NCBI RefSeq assembly: GCF_004000235.1
Contig: NZ_RCIO01000006.1
Location: forward strand, 1 to 64,000
Reading direction: 5' to 3'
Length of the DNA stretch: 64,000 nucleotides
From: Mesorhizobium sp. Z1-4
GTDB taxonomy: Bacteria; Pseudomonadota; Alphaproteobacteria; Rhizobiales; Rhizobiaceae
Positions 40,693-50,534 of this stretch are shown here, in pieces. The stretch's first letter is position 1, and every line of letters starts with the position of its first letter. The notes under the pieces are model-generated. The model had not been told where the DNA came from and did not search any database. It saw nothing but the letters and a program-made list of their open reading frames with translations. Position numbers and translations under genes: made by a program.

Positions 40693-41673
40693 ATGTACGA
40701 CAGGCCGGCAGGCAAATCGCGTATCGAACTGCTCGACCTTGCACGCGGCACCGCTCTGGTTGCGATGGCCGTCTACCATTTCGCATGGGACCTGGAGTTT
40801 TTCGGTTATGCCGAGCCGGGCATGACGGCGGTGGGCGGCTGGAAGCTCTTTGCGCGCAGCATTGCGTCGTCATTTCTCTTCATCGTCGGCATCAGCCTCT
40901 ATCTGGCCCATTCCGGCGGCGTCCGGTCGGGCCCCTATCTGCGGCGCCTGGCGATGGTGGCGGGCGCCGCACTCGCGATTTCGCTCGTGACCTGGTTTGC
41001 GGTACCGGGCGGCTTCATCTTCTTCGGTATTCTGCACCAGATCGCGCTCGCCTCGGTGCTTGGCCTCTTTTTCCTCAACCTGCCCTGGTTCGTGAGCGCC
41101 GCATCCGCGGCCGTCTTCATAGCCGCGCCCTGGTATCTGCGCTCGACTATGTTCGACGCGCCCGTCTTTTGGTGGATCGGACTGTCGAGTTCCGACCCGG
41201 TTTCCAACGACTATGTCCCGCTTTTCCCCTGGTTCGGTGCGGTGTTGGCCGGCATTGCGGTTACAAGCCTTGCGAGCCGTACCGGCCTAGTGGAGCGGGC
41301 GCGGTTTGCGCTGGGGCGCTGGTCGTCGCCGTTTCGCTTTCTGGGGCGCCACAGCCTGGTCGTCTATCTGGCCCACCAGCCGCTGCTGATTGCAATCGTC
41401 TGGCTTTTCTCCCAGGTGGCTCCGCCCGCCCTTCGATCCGATGCCGAGCAGTTCGGCCTTGCCTGCGAGGCCACATGCGCGCAAACGCATGACGCGGACT
41501 TCTGTGCCCGCTATTGCGGCTGCGTCTACGACAGGCTGGCTGCCGCCGGCGCACTGGACGCGGTCTTTGCAAGCGAGCAAGATGCAGAGCAGATCGCGAT
41601 GCTGAACGAGGTGGCGTCCATGTGCACCTTCAACGCGCAGCAGGATATGGGGGAGGGCGAGGCAACCGAATGA
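40693..41673 (+). CDS. DUF1624/acyltransferase-like membrane protein
   Basis: 326 residues from ATG 40693. Opening RIELLDLARGTALVAMAVYHFAWDLEFFG and HSLVVYLAHQPLLI near residue 225 are hallmarks of the heparan-alpha-glucosaminide acetyltransferase/DUF1624 family. About eight membrane helices. A C-terminal soluble tail contains CEATCAQTHDADFCARYCGC, an unusual six-cysteine cluster. Overlaps the next gene by four bases. Confidence 0.85.
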   Translation: MYDRPAGKSRIELLDLARGTALVAMAVYHFAWDLEFFGYAEPGMTAVGGWKLFARSIASSFLFIVGISLYLAHSGGVRSGPYLRRLAMVAGAALAISLVTWFAVPGGFIFFGILHQIALASVLGLFFLNLPWFVSAASAAVFIAAPWYLRSTMFDAPVFWWIGLSSSDPVSNDYVPLFPWFGAVLAGIAVTSLASRTGLVERARFALGRWSSPFRFLGRHSLVVYLAHQPLLIAIVWLFSQVAPPALRSDAEQFGLACEATCAQTHDADFCARYCGCVYDRLAAAGALDAVFASEQDAEQIAMLNEVASMCTFNAQQDMGEGEATE

Positions 41674-42146
41674 GCGAGCATTCCGCCCCGCCCAGCCGTC
41701 TGCCCTGGCCGCCGATGATCTATGTCGCGGCGGTGGCTCTGGCTATCGTCGCGCAATGGCTTTGGCCGCTGCCCTGGATCGGCCCGCCACTTGCCGACCT
41801 GCTGTTCGCTCTGGGCTGGCTGATGGTTCTGGCGGCGCTCGCGCTCGATTTCGGTGCGATGCGGACAATGCGCAAGGCGCGAACGACGATCCTGCCCCAC
41901 CGGGCAGCCGATCACCTGGTTACGGGCGGGCCTTTCGCGCTCAGCCGCAACCCGATCTATCTGGGCAACACCACACTCATGGTTGCGATAGGCTTTATCG
42001 CCGGCAGCCTCTGGTTCTTACTGCTTGCGCCGCTGGCTGCCATCGCGACCACGTTTCTGGCGATCAGGCAGGAGGAGCGGCATCTGGCCGAGCGGTTCGG
42101 CAAGCGCTACCGCGACTACCAGAAGAAGGTCCGGCGCTGGCTTTGA
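41670..42146 (+). CDS. isoprenylcysteine methyltransferase-like membrane protein
   Basis: 158 residues with four membrane helices and the PEMT/ICMT-type C-terminus (LVTGGPFALSRNPIYLGNTTL, IRQEERHLAERFGKRYRDYQKKVRRWL). SAM-dependent methyltransferases of this family act on lipids or small thiols; substrate unknown. Co-translated with the preceding gene. Confidence 0.85.
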   Translation: MSEHSAPPSRLPWPPMIYVAAVALAIVAQWLWPLPWIGPPLADLLFALGWLMVLAALALDFGAMRTMRKARTTILPHRAADHLVTGGPFALSRNPIYLGNTTLMVAIGFIAGSLWFLLLAPLAAIATTFLAIRQEERHLAERFGKRYRDYQKKVRRWL

Positions 42147-42167
42147 CGCGCCCTCGGCTGGCGGAAG

Positions 42168-42701
42168 TTAGCTCTCGTGCCGCATGTCCATGCAGACTTC
42201 GATGCTGCGCGGCAGCTTGTCGAGCGTGCCCGAAGTCTTGACCACGCCTTCCCAGCGGATGACGTCTCCGCGGTTCGATATTTGCGGCAGGTTGGCCACT
42301 GCGCCATTGAACTCCGAGCTTGACTGCCCGTTGGCGAGATCGATTTGCGAAACGATTTTGCGCACGCTGCCCTGGCTGTGTTTCGAATGATCGTAGGTGA
42401 GCCGGACGGTATCGCCGGGCGGCAGGCCGCGCACCGTCAGATTGGTGATCGTGTAGAGTTTGAACTGGTTGGGATCCTCAAGCACGTAGGTGTCGTAATC
42501 GGCGGAAGGTTGCCCGGAAGGAAGGCTCTGCTTGAGCTTGAAGCAAACGTCGCTGACCTCGTAGACGACGCCAGAATCGCTGTTATTGCCGTTGTCTTCC
42601 GGCTCCCGGCCGGGTGCGTTGCCGCCCGGCAGGTTCTTGAGCACATAAACCCCAAGCGCAAGCAGCAAGATGATTGCCAGTAAAGTAGCGACATATACCA
42701 C
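42168..42701 (-). CDS. single-pass membrane protein of unknown function
   Basis: 177 residues. One N-terminal membrane anchor (VATLLAIILLLALGVYVLKNLP), an Asn/Asp-rich linker, then a beta-rich periplasmic domain with two cysteines (VCFKLKQ, EVCMDMRHE). No family recognised. Confidence 0.7.
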   Translation of the reverse strand: MVYVATLLAIILLLALGVYVLKNLPGGNAPGREPEDNGNNSDSGVVYEVSDVCFKLKQSLPSGQPSADYDTYVLEDPNQFKLYTITNLTVRGLPPGDTVRLTYDHSKHSQGSVRKIVSQIDLANGQSSSEFNGAVANLPQISNRGDVIRWEGVVKTSGTLDKLPRSIEVCMDMRHES

Positions 42702-42854
42702 CGCGATATCCCCCGTCAGCTTGTTTGTTGCATCGGGATTATAAGTGGCAGTGCTGCTTACGCAACGGAATGTAAGGCTGTGATGAGTTCGCGCAAATGA
42801 TCTTGCAGTTTAGCTGCCGGGATCTGCGGCTAATCTTGGCGCTGTAGGCCTGTT

Positions 42855-43241
42855 TCAGGTCGAGACGCCAAGCTCCACAAGTCGCTCGACGCAGGCCTCT
42901 TCGGCATTGTCGAGTTCTTCGATCGTTTCTTCCAGGTCGCGGCGTTTCTGACGCAGCATGTCCCGCTTTTCGTCGATGCGCTCGATCATCAGCTTCAGCT
43001 GGCCGACTTCGCCGGGCGGCTCCTTGTATATCTGGATAATCTCGCGGATTTCGTTGATCGAGAATCCAAGCCGGCGGCCGCGAATGATCTGCCGCACCAG
43101 ATGGCGGTCCGACGGCCGAAACAGCCTTGTGCGGCCGCGCCGCGCCGGGTGGATCAGACCCTCGTCTTCGTAGAAGCGCAGCGTGCGCGTAGAAATCCCG
43201 AACTCGCGGGTCAGTTCCGTGATGGAATAATAATCGCGCAC
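42855..43241 (-). CDS. MerR-family regulator
   Basis: 128 residues. YYSITELTREFGISTRTLRFYEDEGLI is the MerR DNA-binding helix-turn-helix with wing; residues about 70-115 form the dimerisation coiled coil. It resembles LiuR-type regulators of branched-chain amino-acid degradation, and a matching operator lies upstream. Confidence 0.88.
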   Translation of the reverse strand: MRDYYSITELTREFGISTRTLRFYEDEGLIHPARRGRTRLFRPSDRHLVRQIIRGRRLGFSINEIREIIQIYKEPPGEVGQLKLMIERIDEKRDMLRQKRRDLEETIEELDNAEEACVERLVELGVST

Positions 43242-43286
43242 CTGGTCAACCGTGGCTGTTTTTGAGGCAGCCTGTGTGACATGGCG

Positions 43287-43302
43287 TTTACGTAAAAGTC
43301 AA
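43287..43302 (-). promoter_or_regulatory. probable MerR operator
   Basis: On the minus strand, TTGACTTTTACGTAAA, which resembles the LiuR-type consensus TTGAC-N4-ACGTMAA as recalled. Located 46 bases upstream of the merR-like gene, suggesting autoregulation. Confidence 0.55.
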
Positions 43303-43426
43303 ATATCCTGGGAGGCAATACGGACGAACGGGCCGTGCCGCCTGTCATGGCGAATCCGTCGTGTCTTCGAGGCGGCAACCACGGCGTCTGGTGCGCCCGC
43401 CGCAGGCGAAGCTGAAATGCTGGGCG

Positions 43427-43434
43427 GGTGCATT
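43427..43434. repeat. target-site duplication, left copy
   Basis: GGTGCATT immediately before the left inverted repeat; repeated at 45445-45452. Confidence 0.9.
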
Positions 43435-43495
43435 GGGATGTATCCCCGTCAAGCATGTATTGCAATTTTGTGGGGTGGTTACGCTAGCCGCCATC

Positions 43496-44371
43496 CTATG
43501 TGTAGTCGCGATATCCGCGCTGCTCGCGAAGGAAAGTCTGCTGACCAAACGAGAGGTGTGTGGTGGGGTACTGAGCTTCATCCCGCAGGACAAACGTCTT
43601 GAGGGTAACGTGCTCTGTGCCGGTGGACGTCGATCTGTAGACAATAGCGATTGCGATGTGCATCGCTTTGAATACATCTTCCTGCACAAGAACCATGTTT
43701 TCATCTGCGATGAAAACCTGGTGATAGATCGTGTCATCGCCGTCCATCAATACGATAGGGGCTTCGTTGGAATTCCCCTCGACGTTCGCAATCGCGCCGA
43801 AGGCAGTGGCAAGCAAGTCGCCACCATCGGGGATAGAATCACTTCCCGCCCTGACGCCAAACGCTGGACTCTTTCCGATATTGCGGACCCTAATCTCGCA
43901 GGTTATCAGCGCAGCCCCTTTAATTCTACTGATCCGGTATTCGGAGACAGTGAAATCCAACCATGGGCGCTGATCGAAGAAGAAAGCCCGTCTGGTCTCT
44001 CCCAGAGTTTGGTAGACAAACAAGATACCGATCAGCGTGATAACAGCCGTTATGACGGATATTACCGCCATCAACAGCGCATAGATCGCCATATCCTGTT
44101 GGGCGGTAAGGTCGCGCTCGGCGCGCTGATGCTCGTTGGTGGCTTCTATTATCTTATACGAACATTTCGAATAGGCGGCAGCATCCATCCCGGCACAGGT
44201 GCGCTCTATCTCCTGCTCAGCGCGGGCAGCATATTCGGCGGCGCGATATTTCTCGTATTCGTCTTGATGTCGATCTAGTGACCACAGGTAAGCGAATGCA
44301 CCAACCAGAACCAATCCGACAAACACGGCAATCCAAGGTGCAACTAATGCAAACTGCTCGCGGTCAGTCAT
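43496..44371 (-). CDS. membrane passenger protein of the IS1595 element
   Basis: 291 residues. Two membrane segments (VAPWIAVFVGLVLVGAFAYLW at the N-terminus, AIYALLMAVISVITAVITLIGILFVYQTL near residue 95-125) flank a soluble helical loop; residues about 125-291 form a beta-rich domain (FFFDQRPWLDFTV, ALITCEIRVRNIGKSPA). Same strand as the transposase and inside the repeats, so it is cargo. Function unknown; defence or exclusion is only a guess. Confidence 0.75.
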   Translation of the reverse strand: MTDREQFALVAPWIAVFVGLVLVGAFAYLWSLDRHQDEYEKYRAAEYAARAEQEIERTCAGMDAAAYSKCSYKIIEATNEHQRAERDLTAQQDMAIYALLMAVISVITAVITLIGILFVYQTLGETRRAFFFDQRPWLDFTVSEYRISRIKGAALITCEIRVRNIGKSPAFGVRAGSDSIPDGGDLLATAFGAIANVEGNSNEAPIVLMDGDDTIYHQVFIADENMVLVQEDVFKAMHIAIAIVYRSTSTGTEHVTLKTFVLRDEAQYPTTHLSFGQQTFLREQRGYRDYT

Positions 44372-44447
44372 CGGAATGGCACTAGAACCCCTCGCCCCAC
44401 ACGTGACTATCGGGTAGAATCGCCGTTACAGCAACTAAGGAACATGA

Positions 44448-44654
44448 ATGGCCGAAATGCCCACTAACACCCGCTTCGACAAGCTCTTGAGGGCCATGAT
44501 AGCCCGCCCGCCGTTTAGCGAGCAGGACGCGGGAAAGACTGCAAAAGCAGGTCAAACATCAGGTGCGGCTGCTTCCGCAGGTTCTGACGGAACTCGAACT
44601 CCCAAAGGTAAGTCTGGAGCCACTTCTTCGAAACGGTCACGTAAGTCCCGTTAA
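44448..44654 (+). CDS. small IS1595-associated protein
   Basis: 68 residues. NTRFDKLLRAMIARPPFSEQ is the pattern of the short genes often found within IS1595-type elements; the remainder is a Lys/Ser/Gly-rich basic tail. Its 3' half overlaps the transposase on the opposite strand. Confidence 0.55.
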   Translation: MAEMPTNTRFDKLLRAMIARPPFSEQDAGKTAKAGQTSGAAASAGSDGTRTPKGKSGATSSKRSRKSR

Positions 44655-45396
44655 TCGACCGCTTCACATGCGACCAGAACGCCTCAATGTTGTTCGTGTG
44701 GACTTCACCTGAAACGTACTCTTTCGCGCTGTGATTGACGGTCCCGTGGCGATAACCGTGTTCGGATAGCTCACGAAATGCGCCAGCCTCATCGGTCGCG
44801 ATACGCGAACCAGGACGCACCCATTTGAAGATCGCGGGAATCACATGGTTGGCGCGTTTGGATGGAATGACGCGAGTAACGACTTCCCCGCCGCGCTCAA
44901 TGATGCCGAGCACAACCGCCTTGTCGTCTTGTCCGAGCTTGTCGCGTCCGCCAATGAATGCCTTATCGGCCTCAACGATGCCGCCACCTTTGCCGCCTAG
45001 GCTGTTGTCGCCATCGACATAGCCCATGTACTGGCGAATGAGATTGCACATGCGCCAAGCGGTTTTGTAAGTCACGCCGATAGTGCGCTGGACTTCCTTG
45101 GCCGATACGCCGTTGCGGGACGTGGTGAACATGAACATCACGTGGAACCAGTCACGCAGAGACGTGCGGGTGTTCTCAAATGGCGTCCCTGCGGTCGGAT
45201 AGACCTGATAGCCGCAGAAATCGCATTCGTAGCAACGGCGGGCTTTCACGCGGTGGTAGTTCGCCGGCTTGCCGCATTTTGCGCATTCGTGGCGCTTTCC
45301 GTAACGAGTTTCCATCAGATGATCCAAGCACGAATCATCGTCGGGGAAGCGTTCTAGGAACTCGCGGACGGTCGGAAGTTTCGGTGTTTTGCTCAT
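44515..45396 (-). CDS. IS1595-family transposase
   Basis: 293 residues. N-terminal zinc-binding region (HECAKCGKPA, RCYECDFCGYQVYPTAGTPFENT), HTH region (SAKEVQRTIGVTYKTAWRMC), catalytic Asp in IVEADKAFIGG, second Asp in RIATDEAGAF, and VHTNNIEAFWSHVKRSINGTY near the end. Full-length and apparently functional. Confidence 0.95.
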   Translation of the reverse strand: MSKTPKLPTVREFLERFPDDDSCLDHLMETRYGKRHECAKCGKPANYHRVKARRCYECDFCGYQVYPTAGTPFENTRTSLRDWFHVMFMFTTSRNGVSAKEVQRTIGVTYKTAWRMCNLIRQYMGYVDGDNSLGGKGGGIVEADKAFIGGRDKLGQDDKAVVLGIIERGGEVVTRVIPSKRANHVIPAIFKWVRPGSRIATDEAGAFRELSEHGYRHGTVNHSAKEYVSGEVHTNNIEAFWSHVKRSINGTYVTVSKKWLQTYLWEFEFRQNLRKQPHLMFDLLLQSFPRPAR

Positions 45397-45444
45397 GTCC
45401 TACATATAGCAAATCACCCTACATGTTTCAAGGGGATACATCCC

Positions 45445-45452
45445 GGTGCATT
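45445..45452. repeat. target-site duplication, right copy
   Basis: GGTGCATT immediately after the right inverted repeat GGGGATACATCCC; matches 43427-43434. Confidence 0.9.
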
Positions 45453-45459
45453 CCAGGCG

Positions 45460-45541
45460 GAACACAGATGGAACATCTCGGAAAGTGCATTTCGATCAAT
45501 ATGTTGAGGCCCTTGCAAAAATGGAACAAAAAGTGTACAAA
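45460..45541 (+). promoter_or_regulatory. recA promoter region with LexA-type boxes
   Basis: A perfect alphaproteobacterial SOS box GAAC-N7-GAAC spans 45460-45474. A one-mismatch copy GAAC-N7-GTAC spans 45524-45538, overlapping a likely promoter TTGCAA (45513-45518), 17 bases, TACAAA (45536-45541). The second box is better placed to block RNA polymerase. The IS element ends 15 bases before the first. Confidence 0.6.
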
Positions 45542-45595
45542 AAAGTCAGGGACACCGGATTGTCCGGTCTTCGATGACGACCAAGGGGTGATAAG

Positions 45596-46687
<1,092 letters not shown>

Positions 46688-46708
46688 CCCTTATCTGAGT
46701 TGAGTGAA

Positions 46709-46738
46709 ACGCCGCCGCTTCGTACCGGCGGCGTTTTT
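46709..46738 (+). terminator. rho-independent terminator after recA
   Basis: ACGCCGCCG (46709-46717), 8-base loop, CGGCGGCGT (46726-46734), T5 (46734-46738). Confidence 0.9.
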
Positions 46739-46912
46739 GTTTGTGGCGCGGGCAGCGGGTCGCCGGATGGCGTGCCGATGCCTGTCCGGCTCATCTGCGC
46801 AGGCATGGTGCGGCCGGGTCAAACAGAACTGTTTCAAACTGCACCGAACTTGGTCTAAAAGCCCTGTTCCAATCGCTGCTTGGCTGCGGCGTTTCACGAA
46901 AAGGCTTGGGTT

Positions 46913-49579
46913 ATGAGCGGCGTTAACGGCATCCGGTCGGCTTTTCTCGACTATTTCGGTTCCAACGGTCACGAGATCGTTGCCTCCAGTCCATTGGTGC
47001 CGCGCAACGATCCCACGCTGATGTTCACCAATGCCGGCATGGTCCAGTTCAAGAACGTCTTCACCGGGCTGGAGAAGCGCGACTACGCGCGCGCGGTCAC
47101 GGCGCAGAAATGCGTGCGCGCCGGCGGCAAACACAACGATCTCGACAATGTCGGCTACACCGCGCGCCATCACACGTTCTTCGAGATGCTGGGCAATTTC
47201 TCTTTCGGCGACTATTTCAAGGATGTCGCCATCGAACTCGCCTGGAACCTCATCACCCGCGAATTCGGTCTCGATCCCTCGAAGCTGCTGGTCACCGTCT
47301 ACCACACCGACGACGATGCCGCCGCCTTCTGGAAAAAGATCGCCGGCCTGCCGGACGACCGCATCATCCGCATTGCGACACACGATAATTTCTGGGCGAT
47401 GGGCGATACAGGCCCCTGCGGTCCCTGTTCGGAGATATTCTACGACCATGGCGAGCACATTCCAGGCGGTCCGCCCGGAAGCCCGGACGAGGATGGCGAT
47501 CGTTTCATCGAAATCTGGAACCTGGTTTTCATGCAGTTCGAGCAGGTCACGCCTGACGAGCGCATCGATCTGCCGCGTCCGTCGATCGACACCGGCATGG
47601 GCCTGGAGCGTATCGCGGCGGTCATGCAGGGCAAGCACGACAATTACGATATCGACCTGTTCCAGGCGTTGATTAAAGCCTCGGTTGAGGCGACCGGCGT
47701 GAAGGCGGAGGGCGCTGCCAGGGCCAGCCACCGCGTTATCGCCGACCATCTGCGCGCATCAAGCTTTCTGATCGCCGATGGCGTTTTGCCCTCCAACGAG
47801 GGCAGGGGTTACGTGCTACGCCGCATCATGCGCCGCGCCATGCGTCACGCACAGCTTCTCGGCGCCTCCGAGCCGCTCATGTGGCGGCTTGTGCCGGCGC
47901 TGGTTCAGGAAATGGGCCAGGCCTATCCGGAACTCGTTCGCGGCCAGCCGCTCATCACCGAAACGCTTCAGCTCGAGGAAAAGCGCTTCCGCAAGACGCT
48001 GGCACGCGGCCTCGGCCTTTTGGAGGAAGCAACGCAGTCGTTCGGCAGCGGCGACACGCTCGACGGCGAGACCGCCTTCAAGCTTTACGATACATATGGT
48101 TTCCCGCTCGACCTGACGCAGGATGCGCTGCGCCAGCGCGGCATCGGCGTCGACACCGGCGGTTTCAACACCGCGATGGAGCGCCAGAAGGCAGAGGCGC
48201 GCGCAAGCTGGGCCGGCTCTGGCGAGGCCGCCGCGGAAGCGATCTGGTTCCAGCTGCGTGAGAAGCTCGGGGCCACCGAGTTTCTGGGTTATTCCAGCGA
48301 AGCCGCCGAAGGCGTGATCAGCGCCCTGGTGCACGACGGCGCGGAAGTGCCCGCGGCCAAAAAGGGTGACGACGTTGCCGTGATCCTCAACCAGACACCG
48401 TTTTACGGTGAGTCCGGCGGCCAGGTCGGCGACACCGGCGTGATCCGTGGCGACGATTTCGAGATTGCCGTGTCCGACACGCAGAAGAAGGGCGATGGCC
48501 TTTTTGTGCATTATGGCAAGGTCATGTCGGGCGAGGTGAAACCGGGCGCGGCGGCCGAACTTGAAGTCGATCATCGCCGCCGCAGCCAGATCCGCGCCAA
48601 CCATTCGGCCACGCATCTCCTGCACGAGGCTTTGCGCGAAGTGCTTGGCGGCCATGTGGCGCAGAAGGGGTCGCTGGTGGCGCCTGAGCGGCTCCGGTTC
48701 GACTTCTCGCACCCCAAGCCGATCGGTGATGCCGAACTTTCCGAAATCGAAGCGATCGCCAATGAGATCGTGCTGCAAAACAGTGCCGTCTCGACGCGCC
48801 TTATGGCGGTCGATGAAGCGATCGAGTCCGGCGCAATGGCGCTCTTCGGCGAAAAATACGGCGACGAGGTACGGGTCGTCACCATGGGCACCGCACTTCG
48901 CGGCGGTAAGGCGGGCAAGCCTTATTCGGTCGAGCTGTGCGGCGGCACGCATGTGAACGCGACGGGAGACATAGGTCTCGTGCGCGTGGTGTCGGAAGGC
49001 GCGGTGTCATCCGGCGTGCGACGGCTTGAGGCGCTGACAGGAGCCGCCGCGCGCGATCATCTTGCCGAGCAGGATCGGCGCCTGCGCCAGATGGCTGCAG
49101 CGCTGAAGGTTTCGCCGCAGGATGCGCCGGGCCGCCTCGATGCCGTTCTGGAAGAGCGCCGCCGGATGGAGCGTGAATTGGCCGAGGCACGCAAGCAGCT
49201 TGCGCTTGGCGGCGGTGTGTCCTCTGCGGGCGGCACGTCGGAGAAAGAAGATGTCGGCGGCGTCGGTTTCCTCGGCCGGGTCGTCAGCGGTGTTGCGCCC
49301 AAGGACCTGAAATCGTTGGCCGACGAAGGCAAAAAGTCACTCGGTTCGGGTGTAACCGTGTTCGTCGGCACTTCGGATGACGGCAAGGCGAGTGTTGTGG
49401 TCGGCGTCACCGAAGACCTGACACAGCGCTTCAGCGCTGTGGATCTGGTGCGCGTCGCTTCGCAGGCGCTTGGCGGCAAGGGCGGCGGCGGCCGGCCGGA
49501 TATGGCCCAGGCAGGCGGGCCGGATGCCGCGAAGGCAAATGACGCGGTGTCGGCCGTGCGAGCTGCGCTTGCCGGTTAG
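46913..49579 (+). CDS. alaS: alanyl-tRNA synthetase
   Basis: 888 residues from ATG 46913. Class II core with [17 protein letters not shown] and [14 protein letters not shown]; editing domain zinc ligands in [12 protein letters not shown] and CGGTHV; C-terminal C-Ala domain ending [10 protein letters not shown]. Charges tRNA-Ala and clears mischarged Ser/Gly. Its stop overlaps the convergent DedA stop. Confidence 0.99.
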   Translation: MSGVNGIRSAFLDYFGSNGHEIVASSPLVPRNDPTLMFTNAGMVQFKNVFTGLEKRDYARAVTAQKCVRAGGKHNDLDNVGYTARHHTFFEMLGNFSFGDYFKDVAIELAWNLITREFGLDPSKLLVTVYHTDDDAAAFWKKIAGLPDDRIIRIATHDNFWAMGDTGPCGPCSEIFYDHGEHIPGGPPGSPDEDGDRFIEIWNLVFMQFEQVTPDERIDLPRPSIDTGMGLERIAAVMQGKHDNYDIDLFQALIKASVEATGVKAEGAARASHRVIADHLRASSFLIADGVLPSNEGRGYVLRRIMRRAMRHAQLLGASEPLMWRLVPALVQEMGQAYPELVRGQPLITETLQLEEKRFRKTLARGLGLLEEATQSFGSGDTLDGETAFKLYDTYGFPLDLTQDALRQRGIGVDTGGFNTAMERQKAEARASWAGSGEAAAEAIWFQLREKLGATEFLGYSSEAAEGVISALVHDGAEVPAAKKGDDVAVILNQTPFYGESGGQVGDTGVIRGDDFEIAVSDTQKKGDGLFVHYGKVMSGEVKPGAAAELEVDHRRRSQIRANHSATHLLHEALREVLGGHVAQKGSLVAPERLRFDFSHPKPIGDAELSEIEAIANEIVLQNSAVSTRLMAVDEAIESGAMALFGEKYGDEVRVVTMGTALRGGKAGKPYSVELCGGTHVNATGDIGLVRVVSEGAVSSGVRRLEALTGAAARDHLAEQDRRLRQMAAALKVSPQDAPGRLDAVLEERRRMERELAEARKQLALGGGVSSAGGTSEKEDVGGVGFLGRVVSGVAPKDLKSLADEGKKSLGSGVTVFVGTSDDGKASVVVGVTEDLTQRFSAVDLVRVASQALGGKGGGGRPDMAQAGGPDAAKANDAVSAVRAALAG

Positions 49580-50181
49580 GCGGCGCCGACCGGCTGTTTG
49601 CGCGCTGCCTTGAGAAGACGCCACCCGAGGAACAGCGTGACAATGGCGGCGGCCAGCAGCCAGGCCGCGTTCGATATGAGGTCGGCGATCGCCGAGATCG
49701 AGCTGCTGAACAGGTAGCCGAGCGCCAGGTAACCGCTGACCCAGATCGTTTCGCCGGCAATGTCCCAGGCCAGGAATGTAAGCCAGCGCATGCGTGCAAG
49801 GCCGCTCACGACATTGACCATCGGCCCCAGCGGACTGATGAGCCAGCGCGTCAGGAACACACCCATCGCGCCCCAGCGCGACGAATAGGCCTCGGCTTTC
49901 GCAAGTTGCTGCCCGACGCGCGGCTTGTCGGCAACGTAGTTTCGTACGCCCTGGCCGCCGAAGCGCCCGACCGCGTAGCCGAGCTGGTCGCCGGCAACTG
50001 CTCCGCCAAGGCTCCACAAAAACGCCTCTGCAAGCGAGATGTCGCCCTCCACAAGCAGAGCGCCGACTGTCATCAGCAGGATCGAAGTCGGCAGCGGCAC
50101 GCCGAACTGGCCAGTCGCCAGAATGGCTGCAACTGCCGGCAACCCGTAGACCGTGAAGAACTCGAGCAGTTCCGCGCTCAC
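49576..50181 (-). CDS. DedA-family membrane protein
   Basis: 201 residues. [56 protein letters not shown] and [23 protein letters not shown] are typical of the DedA/VTT family, now linked to lipid flipping and membrane energetics. First of the convergent genes after alaS. Confidence 0.9.
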   Translation of the reverse strand: MSAELLEFFTVYGLPAVAAILATGQFGVPLPTSILLMTVGALLVEGDISLAEAFLWSLGGAVAGDQLGYAVGRFGGQGVRNYVADKPRVGQQLAKAEAYSSRWGAMGVFLTRWLISPLGPMVNVVSGLARMRWLTFLAWDIAGETIWVSGYLALGYLFSSSISAIADLISNAAWLLAAAIVTLFLGWRLLKAARKQPVGAA

Positions 50182-50534
50182 GGGCGGCGTTCCTGCAGCT
50201 CCTGCCGCGCAACTTCGATAGCGGCTTCGACACGCATAATCAGCTCAGGCAGAGGCTCGCCGGTTTCCTGAGCGATGCGGCCGAGCGGCCGCCGCTCCGG
50301 TTTGCGCGGATCATAGCCCAGCGCTTTCTGGAGCTCTTCGGGAGGCAGACGGTAGGAATGGGCAACGTAGCCAATCGTCATCCAGCCTTCGATTTCGACA
50401 TTCTGGTGGTTCGACCAGTAGATGAAGAACGCCGCCGTGCGGATTGCAAAAAACAATGTCAGTGCCGCCGCTACGGTAAAGGCTATCAGCAGCAGCCGGT
50501 TGTTTCGCCACAGGTGCCGGACGAGGCGCTTCAT
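50178..50534 (-). CDS. small membrane protein next to dedA
   Basis: 118 residues. One membrane segment (LLLIAFTVAAALTLFFAIRTAAFFIYW) then a soluble C-terminus beginning IEGWMTIGYVAHSYRLPPEELQKALGYDP, which I associate with proteins encoded next to dedA in Hyphomicrobiales. Overlaps both neighbours by four bases. Confidence 0.75.
   Translation of the reverse strand: MKRLVRHLWRNNRLLLIAFTVAAALTLFFAIRTAAFFIYWSNHQNVEIEGWMTIGYVAHSYRLPPEELQKALGYDPRKPERRPLGRIAQETGEPLPELIMRVEAAIEVARQELQERRP

Larger units (their letters stand above)
43435..45444. mobile_element. IS1595-family element, complete, 2,010 bp
   Basis: Terminal inverted repeats begin GGGATGTATCCCC at both ends and continue with partial matches (CATGTA, ATTT) for about 36 bases. 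The element is bounded by the 8-bp duplication GGTGCATT, the size expected for this family. It carries a transposase, a small opposite-strand gene and a membrane passenger gene. Intact ends and frames suggest recent movement. Confidence 0.93.

Noticed and set aside
43361-44278. Rightward 305-codon open frame opposite the IS passenger gene
   Set aside because: It begins outside the IS, crosses its left end, and mirrors the membrane protein on the other strand, which has a convincing topology.
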